From contig CAYSNP010000003.1 of NCBI GenBank assembly GCA_964432485.1, positions 1 through 64,000 on the forward strand: a stretch of DNA of 64,000 nucleotides. The letters run 5' to 3'. The translations under genes were made by a program, and so were the position numbers. The stretch comes from CAYSNP01 sp964432485. Its GTDB lineage: Bacteria > Bacillota > Clostridia > Christensenellales > DTU072. The notes under the pieces were generated by a model that saw nothing but the letters and a program-made list of their open reading frames with translations, ran no database searches and was not told where the DNA came from. Shown here in pieces: positions 25,950 to 33,862 of this stretch (position 1 is its first letter; every line of letters begins with the position of its first letter).

Positions 25950-26663
25950 ATGCCAAGAGCACATAAGCGAGCCCTAGACTCTCAAGACTTAGGTGCTAGC
26001 ATAGATAATGATAAAGCCAGGCCTAAAGGCGTCAAGGCGTCCCTTAGGCCTTTATCAACAGGTAGCGGACCTGTAGCAATTGTGCCGCCGGCAGAAAAGG
26101 TACAATTGGCGCCGGTTGTTCAACCTTTGGCGCTAGTGCCTTATTCTTCGCAAAAGCAGCCGCTTTTCATTCAAGAAGAGCAAAAGGTAAAGCAAAACAG
26201 TCCGCAATTGCCGGAAAAGCGTTTAGAGAAAGTAGCCTCTAAAAAACCTATTATGGCAGCAGTGCTCACAATGCTTTGCATTTTAGCACTTGTGATAATG
26301 ATTATAGGTGATTTTCTCTTGCAAAATATCTTATCGCTAGCAAATGGGCAAGGGATAACATATATAGCTATAAGTCTACTGGATGCAGTTAATCAAGGCT
26401 CTTTCTTTACTATTAGTAATATTGTGGAAGTTGCTTTGTTAGCCTCTTTTGTTCTATACATTATTTTGCTTATTGTTTTGGTGAGTTTGCGTAGCAGCGG
26501 CGTCAGTTTTGCAGTAAAGATATTAGCATTTATTATTACGGTACTACAGTTGGGCACCGCTATATTTTGCTATAATGTCGGGACTGCCAATTTGGGTATC
26601 TACATTTCTGCAGGGCTGGCTTTAGTGATTATGCTTGCAAGTTTTTCAGCAAAGAGGGAATGA
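25950..26663 (+). CDS. PY-tail / four-helix fusion protein 1
   Basis: A 237-residue protein that joins both modules of the cluster. Residues 39-72 are the tail (SGPVAIVPPAEKVQLAPVVQ, then LALVPYSSQKQP); four helices follow at 100-122, 158-180, 186-208 and 213-233, with a lysine/arginine end (SAKRE). It therefore puts the tail module on the cytoplasmic side directly before TM1. No Shine-Dalgarno sequence precedes ATG 25950, and an in-frame stop lies just upstream, so translation probably depends on ribosomes finishing gene C 17 bases earlier. Confidence 0.8.
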   Translation: MPRAHKRALDSQDLGASIDNDKARPKGVKASLRPLSTGSGPVAIVPPAEKVQLAPVVQPLALVPYSSQKQPLFIQEEQKVKQNSPQLPEKRLEKVASKKPIMAAVLTMLCILALVIMIIGDFLLQNILSLANGQGITYIAISLLDAVNQGSFFTISNIVEVALLASFVLYIILLIVLVSLRSSGVSFAVKILAFIITVLQLGTAIFCYNVGTANLGIYISAGLALVIMLASFSAKRE

Positions 26664-26722
26664 AAAAAGCTTAATCGGCATACTTAATTTACAGTTTCAT
26701 AATATGTATTCGATAAAATCTA

Positions 26723-26751
26723 TTGAAAAAAACAAGGTTATAGTATATACT
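26723..26751 (+). promoter_or_regulatory. Promoter of the last cluster operon
   Basis: TTGAAA (26723), 17 bases, TATACT (26746-26751), 47 bases before ATG 26798, which follows GGAGG. The operon continues into acpP. Confidence 0.65.
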
Positions 26752-26797
26752 AGAGGTATGTAAGATTTCTTTGCTGTAAAAAACTAATGGAGGCTGT

Positions 26798-27175
26798 ATG
26801 AAAAGGAAAAAGAAAAAAGGCAGAGGCGAACAGCGACTTTCCATAGAAAGGAATGTTACTCCCCCTCCTACACCTAACGGGAATATGCCTATTATTCAAG
26901 AGCCTATAGGCGGTACTAAAATGCTGCCTAATACAAGCAAGTTTACGGTAGTCCCTAACGGTATGCCTATGGGACTGGCTCGGTATAGCCAAGTGGACGA
27001 ATACGGTAGAGAGTTTACGCCTATAATGATGTACGGTCCTCAACCTAACAGTTCACCTGTACCTATTGCAAGACCTGCACAAATTGTTCAGGTAGCTCCT
27101 GTAGTTACACCCTTAGCTCTTGTGCCTTATGCAACGCAAAATCAAGAGCTTTATCAATATGAAAAAGAAGAATAG
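26798..27175 (+). CDS. Small protein with C-terminal PY-tail
   Basis: A 125-residue soluble protein. It begins with a very basic stretch (MKRKKKKGRG), has a Pro/Asn/Gly-rich middle part with no recognised domain, and ends in the tail module at residues 85-121 (SPVPIARPAQIVQVAPVV, LALVPYATQNQ), closing with YEKEE. It is a longer relative of the 72-residue proteins. The next gene starts 27 bases downstream and fuses the same module to membrane helices. Confidence 0.8.
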   Translation: MKRKKKKGRGEQRLSIERNVTPPPTPNGNMPIIQEPIGGTKMLPNTSKFTVVPNGMPMGLARYSQVDEYGREFTPIMMYGPQPNSSPVPIARPAQIVQVAPVVTPLALVPYATQNQELYQYEKEE

Positions 27176-27201
27176 CTATTGTAATACATTAAGAGAGAGA
27201 T

Positions 27202-28248
27202 ATGGAGAATATAAACAATTCGCAACAAGCTGAAGAAGTTAGGGATGAGCAGGAGCAACTGCAAGCATCTAATCAGGAGACTTTAGCCAACTCTGAGAAT
27301 GCAGAAAGCTCTAAAGAAAGCACTCCGCCCAACCCGCCTCCTCATGGCCGTTGGGTGCCTATTGATGCTCAAGAGTTGAATTTTGCCATTTCCGGAGAGC
27401 ATGATAGACCTATTCAAGGTCCTGACGGACATATTTATTGTATTGGCAATAGCCAGCCTACTCTGGCACCAGTAAACCCTTCGTCAAATGCAATACCTCG
27501 TCCCAGCGCAATTATTCAAATGCCTTCTATAGTTCAGCCAATTTCTTTAGTGCCTTATACTTCGCAAAATCAGCCAATGCTCCAATATGACCCTTATTCC
27601 CGTCCGTTGCCGCCTGAAGCGCCTCAAGAAGCCCCCAGATATAGAAAGAAGCCATATAAAGGGTTAAGTTTAGCACTTATGGTTATTGCGCTGCTTGCAG
27701 TAGTGTTGCCGCTTTTATCTAACGCAACAATAGGCATACTTACTTCTACCGGGATAGACTTAGTTAAGGCAGCCTTAATTATAGTGGGCGTAGACGGCTT
27801 TTCGTCCAACTATTACGATATTGCTATTGCTCCTATTGATGATATACTACATGCTTTGGTGGAACAATCTTATGATACCCTAGCATTGCTGGCTCTCCCT
27901 ATTATTTATACGCTAATATTGCTGTTTAGCTTGATTTTGGCAATAAAGTATTTAGCCAAATTGGCAAAAAGTCAATCTCCAAGGGGGTTTAGCGTGCTTG
28001 CTTTTGGCAATATTCTATTAGGCTCATTCGTAATATCAATTTTATATGGTATGAGTGCCTATGTGGATAAGACCACTCAACCTATAACTTTTTTAATAGG
28101 ACAAAATGCAATAGGGCTAGGGCTTGGTGTTTTTTTGATAATGATATTTAGCTTAGTCTTGCTGGTGCTACCTTTTGCGGCAAAGAAATATGCGCATATT
28201 CTAGATGTACCCAGCGCTAAACGCACTTATTTTTTCCCGCCCAATTAG
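27202..28248 (+). CDS. PY-tail / four-helix fusion protein 2
   Basis: A 348-residue second fusion. Residues 1-50 are acidic and disorder-like, 48-95 hold a short region with GRWVPIDAQELNFAI and GPDGHIYCIG, 96-130 the tail (NAIPRPSAIIQMPSIVQP, ISLVPYTSQNQP, ending LQYD), and helices are predicted at 154-178, 226-252, 262-286 and 301-326. It ends in a cytoplasmic segment after FAAKKYA. ATG 27202 follows GAGAGAG. Only 21 bases separate its stop from acpP, so the acyl carrier protein is probably cotranscribed. Confidence 0.8.
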   Translation: MENINNSQQAEEVRDEQEQLQASNQETLANSENAESSKESTPPNPPPHGRWVPIDAQELNFAISGEHDRPIQGPDGHIYCIGNSQPTLAPVNPSSNAIPRPSAIIQMPSIVQPISLVPYTSQNQPMLQYDPYSRPLPPEAPQEAPRYRKKPYKGLSLALMVIALLAVVLPLLSNATIGILTSTGIDLVKAALIIVGVDGFSSNYYDIAIAPIDDILHALVEQSYDTLALLALPIIYTLILLFSLILAIKYLAKLAKSQSPRGFSVLAFGNILLGSFVISILYGMSAYVDKTTQPITFLIGQNAIGLGLGVFLIMIFSLVLLVLPFAAKKYAHILDVPSAKRTYFFPPN

Positions 28249-28269
28249 GCAAGCAGTAAAGGAGTATAT

Positions 28270-28497
28270 ATGGCAGGCGACAAGATTAAAGAGCTTATAG
28301 CTAAACAGTTAGGGCTTGAAGCGGACGAAGTAAATGAAAATGCCGAGTTAGTTAATGATTTAGGTGCAGATTCTTTAGATATTATCCAAATGTTAATAGG
28401 TTTAGAAAGAGAGTTTTCTATAGTTTTTGACGATGAGCAAATAAAAAAAGTCAAGACCGTAGGAGATGTTATAAGGTTCGTCGAGTCTCATAACTAG
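28270..28497 (+). CDS. acpP: Acyl carrier protein
   Basis: A 75-residue acyl carrier protein for fatty-acid synthesis. The phosphopantetheine attachment Ser lies in GADSLDIIQM, the length is normal and the protein is acidic with four helices. ATG 28270 follows AAAGGAG. It lies 21 bases after the last gene of the membrane cluster and has no promoter of its own that I can see, which is an unusual context; in most Firmicutes acpP sits with fab or plsX genes. Confidence 0.95.
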   Translation: MAGDKIKELIAKQLGLEADEVNENAELVNDLGADSLDIIQMLIGLEREFSIVFDDEQIKKVKTVGDVIRFVESHN

Positions 28498-28537
28498 CTT
28501 ATTTTCACGATTTTACATAAATATTTAAGATATTTAA

Positions 28538-28566
28538 TTGACATACATGGAGCTATATGTTAAAGT
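28538..28566 (+). promoter_or_regulatory. Promoter of rpmG-secE-nusG
   Basis: TTGACA (28538-28543), 17 bases, TAAAGT (28561-28566), 43 bases before ATG 28609. Confidence 0.7.
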
Positions 28567-28608
28567 ATATAAGCATCCTTAGAGGTGTTCTTTTTTTGGA
28601 GGTAAAAG

Positions 28609-28758
28609 ATGCGCGTTAAAATAACATTAGCTTGCACCGAATGCAAACAGCGTAATTATGATAGTATGAAAAATAAAAAATCTACCCCTGATAGGATAGA
28701 AATGAGTAAGTATTGCAGGTTCTGCAAAAAGCATACTACACATAAGGAAACTAAATAA
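28609..28758 (+). CDS. rpmG: Ribosomal protein bL33
   Basis: A 49-residue protein with the L33 pattern: [17 protein letters not shown] near the start and [15 protein letters not shown] at the end. The two C-x2-C pairs make this the zinc-binding (C+) form. ATG 28609 follows TGGAGG. It has the standard position before secE and nusG. Confidence 0.95.
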   Translation: MRVKITLACTECKQRNYDSMKNKKSTPDRIEMSKYCRFCKKHTTHKETK

Positions 28759-28770
28759 CGGAGGGGCATA

Positions 28771-29205
28771 ATGGCAAAAAAAAGGTCAAAATATGTTGCT
28801 AAAATAAGGGCAAGCCAAAAGCCTGCGCCTACAGTCGATCCCAAAAGCGAAAAACTAAAAGAGCTTTCGGCAAAGGCAGAGTCTTTTCCTGAAACGGAAA
28901 CTGCTTTAGCCGAAGCTGTCAAACCTGAAGAAACTGCTAAGCAAGCCGCCCCAAAAAAGGCAGCTCCTAAAAAGAGCGCGCAGCGTGCAAAGAAGAAGTT
29001 TGATATAGCAAAAAAGTTTCGTGAGGTGGTAAGCGAATTAAAAAAGGTGGATTGGCCGCCTTTTAAGAGCACTACACAACGCAGCGGCGTGCTGCAAAGC
29101 ACTTCTACAGTGCTTGTTATGGTGCTTATTTTTGTTGTAATAGTAGTTGCTTTTGACTCCGGACTGCTGCAATTGCTTAGCTTGCTTACTCAAGCATCTA
29201 AATAG
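28771..29205 (+). CDS. secE: Preprotein translocase subunit SecE with long N-terminus
   Basis: A 144-residue SecE. The functional part is C-terminal: the amphipathic helix and KKVDWP motif at about 78-96 and one membrane helix at 109-130, which clamps SecY in the translocon. Firmicutes SecE is usually about 60-75 residues; here about 75 extra residues precede it, basic and Ala/Lys/Pro-rich (APKKAAPKKSAQRAKKK), probably disordered. It sits between rpmG and nusG as usual. Confidence 0.92.
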   Translation: MAKKRSKYVAKIRASQKPAPTVDPKSEKLKELSAKAESFPETETALAEAVKPEETAKQAAPKKAAPKKSAQRAKKKFDIAKKFREVVSELKKVDWPPFKSTTQRSGVLQSTSTVLVMVLIFVVIVVAFDSGLLQLLSLLTQASK

Positions 29206-29214
29206 GGGTAATAA

Positions 29215-29748
29215 ATGGAAGAAGCCAATGCTAAATGGTATGTGATTCATACTTATTCCACTTATGAAAGCGCAGTTAAAACCAATCTGGAAAAAATGAT
29301 TGAAAATAACAACCTGCAAAAATATATTTATGAGATAGCTATTCCCGTAGAAAAAGATATAGTAGAAAAAAACGGTAAGCGCAAAGTGGTGGAGCGCAAG
29401 AAATTTCCTGCTTATGTGTTTATTAAAATGATATATACGGACAACCTATGGTATATGATTACCAATACCAGAGGTGTAACAGGTTTTGTCGGACCGGGCG
29501 GCAAAGGGCTGCCGCTGACCGTTGCCGAAATCAAGCGTATGGGGCTGGAAAAGATTGATGCCGCTGAGTTTGATATTAAAGTGGGCGACAATGTCAGGGT
29601 AATAAGCGGTGCGCTGGAAACTTTTTTGGGCACTGTAGAAGAAATCAATATGGAAAAGCAAAAAGTAAGAGTTATCGTGCATATGTTTGGCAGACAAACA
29701 CCTGTTGAGTTGGAGTTTAACCAAATAGAAAAAATTAATTTAGTTTAA
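29215..29748 (+). CDS. nusG: Transcription factor NusG
   Basis: A 177-residue NusG, which binds RNA polymerase and promotes Rho action and elongation. The N-terminal domain begins AKWYVIHTYSTYESAVKTNL and contains NTRGVTGFVGPGGKGLPL; the KOW domain follows at about 122-175 (VGDNVRVISGALETFLGTVEEIN). ATG follows AGGGG. Its stop codon lies inside the first bases of the IS-like terminal repeat that follows, so the element inserted right at the gene end. Confidence 0.97.
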   Translation: MEEANAKWYVIHTYSTYESAVKTNLEKMIENNNLQKYIYEIAIPVEKDIVEKNGKRKVVERKKFPAYVFIKMIYTDNLWYMITNTRGVTGFVGPGGKGLPLTVAEIKRMGLEKIDAAEFDIKVGDNVRVISGALETFLGTVEEINMEKQKVRVIVHMFGRQTPVELEFNQIEKINLV

Positions 29749-30311
29749 GGAAAAACTGAATAAATACTCGTGCTGATTGCGGATAGATTTTGGGCTAGGT
29801 TGCGCCGGAGCGACGAAGGCTGTACTTGCGGTACAGACGAGGAGCGGAGGCGCAAGATAGTCTGAAAGATACCGCAAGCAGCCGAAAAGGCCTAAAAAGT
29901 GGACTTTTACTTGGATAATATGGTATAATTAGGGTATGAAAGCGCAGATGAATATAAGCGATTTAATGCAAAGTAGAGCATGCCTTTCATATAGTAAAAA
30001 ACATCTTTGGGTTCAAGCGTATTCGCTACAAAGGCAAAGATAAAAACGACGGTCTTTTCCATATGCTCTTTGCAAGTGCCAACCTGTATAAGTTAGTGCG
30101 GCAAGGGAAAAGTTTGTCTTATATCAAAACAGGAGGATAAAAACTGATAAATGCCTTTAAATGACGCACTCTTGAAATCACAGCTCATCTTTTTGGCGTA
30201 AAACCGCTGAAATCGCTTGCCAATATTTCAATATTGGCCGCGCGCCTTCATCAATTTTCCGTTCAAAAATCTGCGGCTGTATTTCAAGGTATTTGTTCAG
30301 TTTTTCCTTAA
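29745..30311. mobile_element. Decayed IS5-like element between nusG and rplK
   Basis: The ends form an inverted repeat of 23 bases with one mismatch: 29745-29767 (TTAAGGAAAAACTGAATAAA...) and 30289-30311. The flanking TTAA may be the target duplication or part of the repeat. Inside are a transposase C-terminal remnant (29967-30140) and a strong palindromic region at 29800-29855 (TTGCGCC/GGCGCAA with an inner CTGTAC/GTACAG). At 567 bp it is far shorter than an intact IS5-family element, so it is a deleted copy. It fills almost all of the gap 29749-30383 and separates rplKA from nusG. Confidence 0.75.
29967..30140 (+). pseudogene. IS5-family transposase C-terminal remnant
   Basis: The frame between stops at 29964 and 30138 reads VEHAFHIVKNIFGFKRIRY, then KGKDKNDGLFHMLFASANLY and KLVRQG. 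This matches the C-terminal end of DDE transposases of the IS5 group, where VEHPF...K..FG...RYRGL.KN......LFAL.NL is standard and the Glu is the last catalytic residue. No start codon and no upstream catalytic part remain. Confidence 0.8.
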
Positions 30312-30320
30312 GATAAACTC

Positions 30321-30360
30321 ACAAGTCTGGGAGGGAGGCAAACGCTCCCGCTGGAACCTA
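30321..30360 (+). promoter_or_regulatory. Possible L1-binding leader of rplKA
   Basis: Between the IS end and the rplK ribosome site lies a G-rich hairpin: GGGAG at 30329-30333 with CTCCC at 30345-30349, followed by CTGGAACC. Such a stem mimicking the L1 stalk of 23S rRNA is how L1 represses rplKA in other bacteria. The match is by eye only. Confidence 0.4.
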
Positions 30361-30383
30361 AATAGTTAAAAGGAGATATAACT

Positions 30384-30809
30384 ATGGCAAAAAAAATTAC
30401 CGCAGTTGTTAAACTGCAACTCCCCGCCGGCAAAGCAACGCCCGGCCCGCCTGTAGGCTCAACATTAGGACCTTATGGCATCAATATTCCCGGTTTCACA
30501 AAGGAATTCAACGAAAAGACTAAGAATCAAATGGGATTGATTATCCCCATTGTGATGACTATTTTTGCTGACCGTTCGTTTACCTTTATTATGAAAACCC
30601 CTCCTGCCGCAGTGCTGATTAAAAAGGCTTGCAATATTGAGCTCGGCAGCGCAATTCCTAATAAGACAAAGGTTGCTACCATAACCCGCGCACAAGTAAA
30701 AGAAATTGCACAAACTAAGCAAAAGGACCTCAATGCTGCCACTATTGAAACAGCAATGAGTATGGTAGAAGGCACAGCCCGCAGTATGGGCGTTACGGTT
30801 GTGGATTAG
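30384..30809 (+). CDS. rplK: Ribosomal protein uL11
   Basis: A 141-residue L11, part of the GTPase centre of the 50S subunit. [29 protein letters not shown] is the unmistakable N-terminal region; the RNA-binding C-terminal domain ends [19 protein letters not shown] follows AAAGGAG. It is the first ribosomal gene after the IS remnant and needs a promoter in or beyond that element. Confidence 0.98.
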   Translation: MAKKITAVVKLQLPAGKATPGPPVGSTLGPYGINIPGFTKEFNEKTKNQMGLIIPIVMTIFADRSFTFIMKTPPAAVLIKKACNIELGSAIPNKTKVATITRAQVKEIAQTKQKDLNAATIETAMSMVEGTARSMGVTVVD

Positions 30810-30818
30810 GAGGCGGAA

Positions 30819-31499
30819 ATGAAAAGAGGAAAAGCATATATTGATTCTAAAAAATTAATAGAAAAGACCAAATTATATGATGCAGGCGAAGCCTTTGAGC
30901 TGATACTGCAAACTGCTAAAGCCAAGTTTGACGAAACGATAGAGCTGCATATTAAGTTAGGCGTAGACCCCAGGCATGCTGACCAGCAAGTAAGAGGCGT
31001 ACTTGTATTGCCTCACGGTACAGGTAAGACTGTCAGAGTATTAGTTATAGCAAAAGGACCAAAAGCGGATGAGGCAACAGCGGCAGGAGCTGACTTTGTA
31101 GGTGCGGAGGAATATGTCGAAAAGATTCAAAAAGGCTGGTTTGACTTTGATGTTTGCGTAACAACCCCTGATATGATGGGCTTAGTGGGCAGACTTGGCA
31201 AGCTGCTTGGACCTAAAGGGTTAATGCCCAATCCCAAAAGCGGAACGGTTACCCCCAATGTTACCAAAGCCATAGAGGATATCAAGGCAGGTAAGGTAGA
31301 ATACAGGGTAGACAAAAGCGCAATAATTCATGTGCCTATCGGCAAAAAGTCTTTTGGCACGCAAAAGCTGGAGGAAAACTTTACCGCTCTAATGGATGCG
31401 GTGGTAAAAACAAAACCTGCCAGTGCTAAAGGCCGCTATATTAGGAGCGTAGCCATAGCTTCTACAATGGGGCCTGGCATTAAAATAAATTATGTATAA
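30819..31499 (+). CDS. rplA: Ribosomal protein uL1
   Basis: A 226-residue L1 that forms the L1 stalk and can repress its own operon. The signature [19 protein letters not shown] and [15 protein letters not shown] are present and the length is normal. It starts 9 bases after rplK with AGGAGG. Confidence 0.98.
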   Translation: MKRGKAYIDSKKLIEKTKLYDAGEAFELILQTAKAKFDETIELHIKLGVDPRHADQQVRGVLVLPHGTGKTVRVLVIAKGPKADEATAAGADFVGAEEYVEKIQKGWFDFDVCVTTPDMMGLVGRLGKLLGPKGLMPNPKSGTVTPNVTKAIEDIKAGKVEYRVDKSAIIHVPIGKKSFGTQKLEENFTALMDAVVKTKPASAKGRYIRSVAIASTMGPGIKINYV

Positions 31500-31507
31500 A
31501 GGTTTGC

Positions 31508-31536
31508 TTGACAGCACAATATAAATAATTTATACT
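31508..31536 (+). promoter_or_regulatory. Promoter of rplJL
   Basis: TTGACA (31508-31513), 17 bases, TATACT (31531-31536), just upstream of the L10 leader. Confidence 0.8.
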
Positions 31537-31554
31537 TGATTTACAACTAAATAT

Positions 31555-31660
31555 CAGCTTCACAGACAGCTTAGCGCCTATGGGCTTAAAATTCGCTAGC
31601 CGAGAAGAGAACAATTGTTCAGAGCAATTTTAACTCCGTGTCTGTGGCGCGGAGTTTATT
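31555..31660 (+). promoter_or_regulatory. L10 ribosomal protein leader
   Basis: A structured leader before rplJ. CACAGACA (31561-31568) pairs with TGTCTGTG (31639-31646) enclosing the two-arm region with GAGAAGAGAACAATTG. The same 3' strand lies in the loop of a competing hairpin AACTCCG (31632)/CGGAGTT (31650-31656) before a T-rich stretch. This is the arrangement of the known L10 leader, where L10(L12)4 binding favours termination. Confidence 0.8.
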
Positions 31661-31681
31661 ATTAAAAAAGGAGGTAAGAAA

Positions 31682-32167
31682 GTGTCTAAGTTTAGAGAAC
31701 AAAAGGAACAAAAAGTAGAAGATATTAAAGAAAAGATTGCAAATGCTAAGTCCTTTTTACTAATTGATTACAAAGGCATAACCGTTGGGCAGGATACACT
31801 ATTGCGCAAAGAGTATCGTGAAAACGGTTGCAGCTATGAAGTGCTTAAAAATAGCCTTTTGAAGATTGCGCTCAACGATATGGGCTATACGCAATTCGAC
31901 GCATCGTTAAAAGGGCCAACCGCTGTGGCTATGGCAAATACTGACGATATATCAGCACCTGCCCGAATAGCTTTTGCAAAAGCAAGAGAGTTTAGAAAAA
32001 TGACTATCAAATGCGGACTGGCAGATGGAGAGTTTTTGGGTCAAGAGCAATGTAGAGAGCTTGCTTTACTGCCAAATAAAGAGACTCTTATTGCGCAACT
32101 GCTTGGAATGTTGCAAGCACCTATCGCATCTTTTGCCCGAGTTTTAGATGCAATAGCCACCAGATAG
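31682..32167 (+). CDS. rplJ: Ribosomal protein uL10
   Basis: A 161-residue L10, base of the L7/L12 stalk. FREQKEQKVEDIKEKIANAK and SFLLIDYKGITVGQ are typical of the N-terminal domain and the C-terminal helices bind L12 dimers. The start is GTG 31682 after AAAGGAGG. It is preceded by its autoregulatory leader. Confidence 0.95.
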   Translation: MSKFREQKEQKVEDIKEKIANAKSFLLIDYKGITVGQDTLLRKEYRENGCSYEVLKNSLLKIALNDMGYTQFDASLKGPTAVAMANTDDISAPARIAFAKAREFRKMTIKCGLADGEFLGQEQCRELALLPNKETLIAQLLGMLQAPIASFARVLDAIATR

Positions 32168-32197
32168 CCAAATAGGTAATAAAAAAGGAGAATAAAA

Positions 32198-32572
32198 ATG
32201 GCAGATTTAACAAAATTTATCGAAGAAATAAAAAAATTAACAGTATTGGAGCTCAATTCTTTAGTTAAGGCTTTAGAAGAGGAGTTTGGAGTAAGCGCAG
32301 CGGCGCAAGTAGCGGTAGGTGCGGGCCCATCACTAGCCCCTGTGGAAGAAGTAGAAGAAAAGACCGAATTTGATGTCGTTATCAATAGCGTAGGCGACAA
32401 GAAAATTGCAGTCATTAAGGTAGTGCGTGAAGCAACCGGGCTGGGCTTAGTACAAGCAAAAGCATTGGTAGATGGCGCACCTGCTAAGGTAAAAGAAGCT
32501 ATAGGCAAAGAAGAAGCTGATGAGCTTGTAGCTAAACTAAAAGAAGCAGGAGCTGACGCAGAAGCAAAGTAA
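32198..32572 (+). CDS. rplL: Ribosomal protein bL7/L12
   Basis: A 124-residue L7/L12, the factor-recruiting stalk protein. The N-terminal dimerisation domain, Ala/Gly hinge and C-terminal domain ([37 protein letters not shown]) are in order. ATG follows AAAGGAG. It ends the ribosomal operon; array 3 and a terminator follow. Confidence 0.97.
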   Translation: MADLTKFIEEIKKLTVLELNSLVKALEEEFGVSAAAQVAVGAGPSLAPVEEVEEKTEFDVVINSVGDKKIAVIKVVREATGLGLVQAKALVDGAPAKVKEAIGKEEADELVAKLKEAGADAEAK

Positions 32573-32576
32573 TTGC

Positions 32577-32740
32577 AGCAACTGCCGCAAACCGTTTGCA
32601 AGCAAACGGCAGTAAGTACCGCCTAGCGGCGGCATGATGAGTTACCCTATGGGTAACATTATGTACATTGCTATCGCAATGCATTATGTACCATTTGCAA
32701 GCAAATGGCATTATGAACCCGCCTGACGGCGACATTAAGG
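32577..32740. repeat. Hairpin array 3
   Basis: Six short hairpins lie in the 3' region of rplL: CCGTTTGC/GCAAACGG, CCGCC/GGCGG, GTTACC/GGTAAC, CATTGC/GCAATG, CCATTTGC/GCAAATGG and CGCC/GGCG. They are spaced by CATGATGA, ATTATGTA, CATTATGTA and CATTATGAA, the reverse complement of the TACATAATG spacer of array 1. No REP-like ends are visible here. Confidence 0.8.
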
Positions 32741-32744
32741 AAAA

Positions 32745-32770
32745 AAAAGACAGGCTTTTGCCCGTCTTTT
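32745..32770 (+). terminator. Terminator after rplL
   Basis: AAAAGACAGGC pairs with GCCCGTCTTTT with one mismatch and a T4 loop, ending in T4. It lies 25 bases from the end of tsaD on the other strand and may serve both. Confidence 0.8.
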
Positions 32771-32794
32771 GTCATTTATAGTAGGTAATAACAA

Positions 32795-33862
32795 TCAATT
32801 ATGTTCGTCAATCTTTAATTCAGCAGTAGCGTCAAGAGTTAAGGGAGAAGGGAGCATACCTTCTTTTATAGCATAATAACTGGCTACTCCAATCATTGCC
32901 GCATTGTCTGTACAATGTTTTTTTTCCGGCATATATAGCGTTGCGCCAACTTCCTCACAAGCGGTTCTTAGTTTTGAGCGCAGCAGCTCATTTGCTCCTA
33001 CCCCGCCGGCAAGTATCACCTTGTCTATTTTTGTCCTTTGCACCGCTTTTATAGTATTGCTTACAAGTACACTTGCCACTTCCTCTTGAAAAGAGCATGC
33101 AATATCAGCCTTGGGTATGGGCAGCCCTTTTTGCTCCAGGTTGTGAACATAATTGACAATAGAAGTCTTTATTCCGCTAAAAGAAAAGTTTAGGTGTTCT
33201 TCCCCTTTAAAGCTTCGGGGCATTTTAATACTGTTTTGTCCCTCTTTAGCCAGTATGCTGATTTTAGGGCCTCCGGGGTACTCTAACCCCAGCACCCTTG
33301 CCACTTTATCAAATGCTTCGCCTGCCGCATCATCACGGGTAGAGCCTAATAACTCTATATCGTTATAGCTGTTCACTTTTGCAATAGCTGTATGCCCCCC
33401 GCTTACAATAAGCGCAATAGCGGGCAAGTTTATATCGTGATAACCAAAATTGGCAAAGATATGCCCTTTAATATGATTGATTCCATAGCACGGAATGCCC
33501 AGCGCATAAGCCAAACTTTTGGCATAAGACACGCCTACAATCAATGCTCCAAGCAGCCCCGCCCCATAGGTTACAGCAATAGCATTAATTTGGCCTGCCT
33601 TAACTCCCGCTTCTGCAAGCGCACACTCAACAATATTGTCAATGGCGGCAATATGGTTGCGGCTTGCAATCTCAGGCACTACTCCGCCAAAGCGTTTATG
33701 GATATCTATTTGGCTCATAATTGACGAGCTTAAAATCCGCTTGCCTTGCAATACTGCTACCGCAGTTTCGTCACAACTGGTTTCTATGGCAAGAGTGAGG
33801 TAATCCTCTCTTGCCCGCAAAGCCTTGCCTAGCTTTAGTGCGGCAGTATAATACCTGCTCAT
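32795..33862 (-). CDS. tsaD: tRNA threonylcarbamoyltransferase TsaD
   Basis: A 355-residue TsaD, which moves the threonylcarbamoyl group to A37 of tRNAs reading ANN codons, with TsaB and TsaE. The family start TLAIETSCDETAVAVL, the metal-site NHIKGHIFANF, VSGGHTAI and ILAGGVGANELLR are all present. The ATG overlaps the prfB stop by four bases (ATGA), so it is coupled to release factor 2; the extra 20 residues before TLAIETS are accepted because GAGGGG precedes this ATG. Confidence 0.96.
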   Translation of the reverse strand: MSRYYTAALKLGKALRAREDYLTLAIETSCDETAVAVLQGKRILSSSIMSQIDIHKRFGGVVPEIASRNHIAAIDNIVECALAEAGVKAGQINAIAVTYGAGLLGALIVGVSYAKSLAYALGIPCYGINHIKGHIFANFGYHDINLPAIALIVSGGHTAIAKVNSYNDIELLGSTRDDAAGEAFDKVARVLGLEYPGGPKISILAKEGQNSIKMPRSFKGEEHLNFSFSGIKTSIVNYVHNLEQKGLPIPKADIACSFQEEVASVLVSNTIKAVQRTKIDKVILAGGVGANELLRSKLRTACEEVGATLYMPEKKHCTDNAAMIGVASYYAIKEGMLPSPLTLDATAELKIDEHN

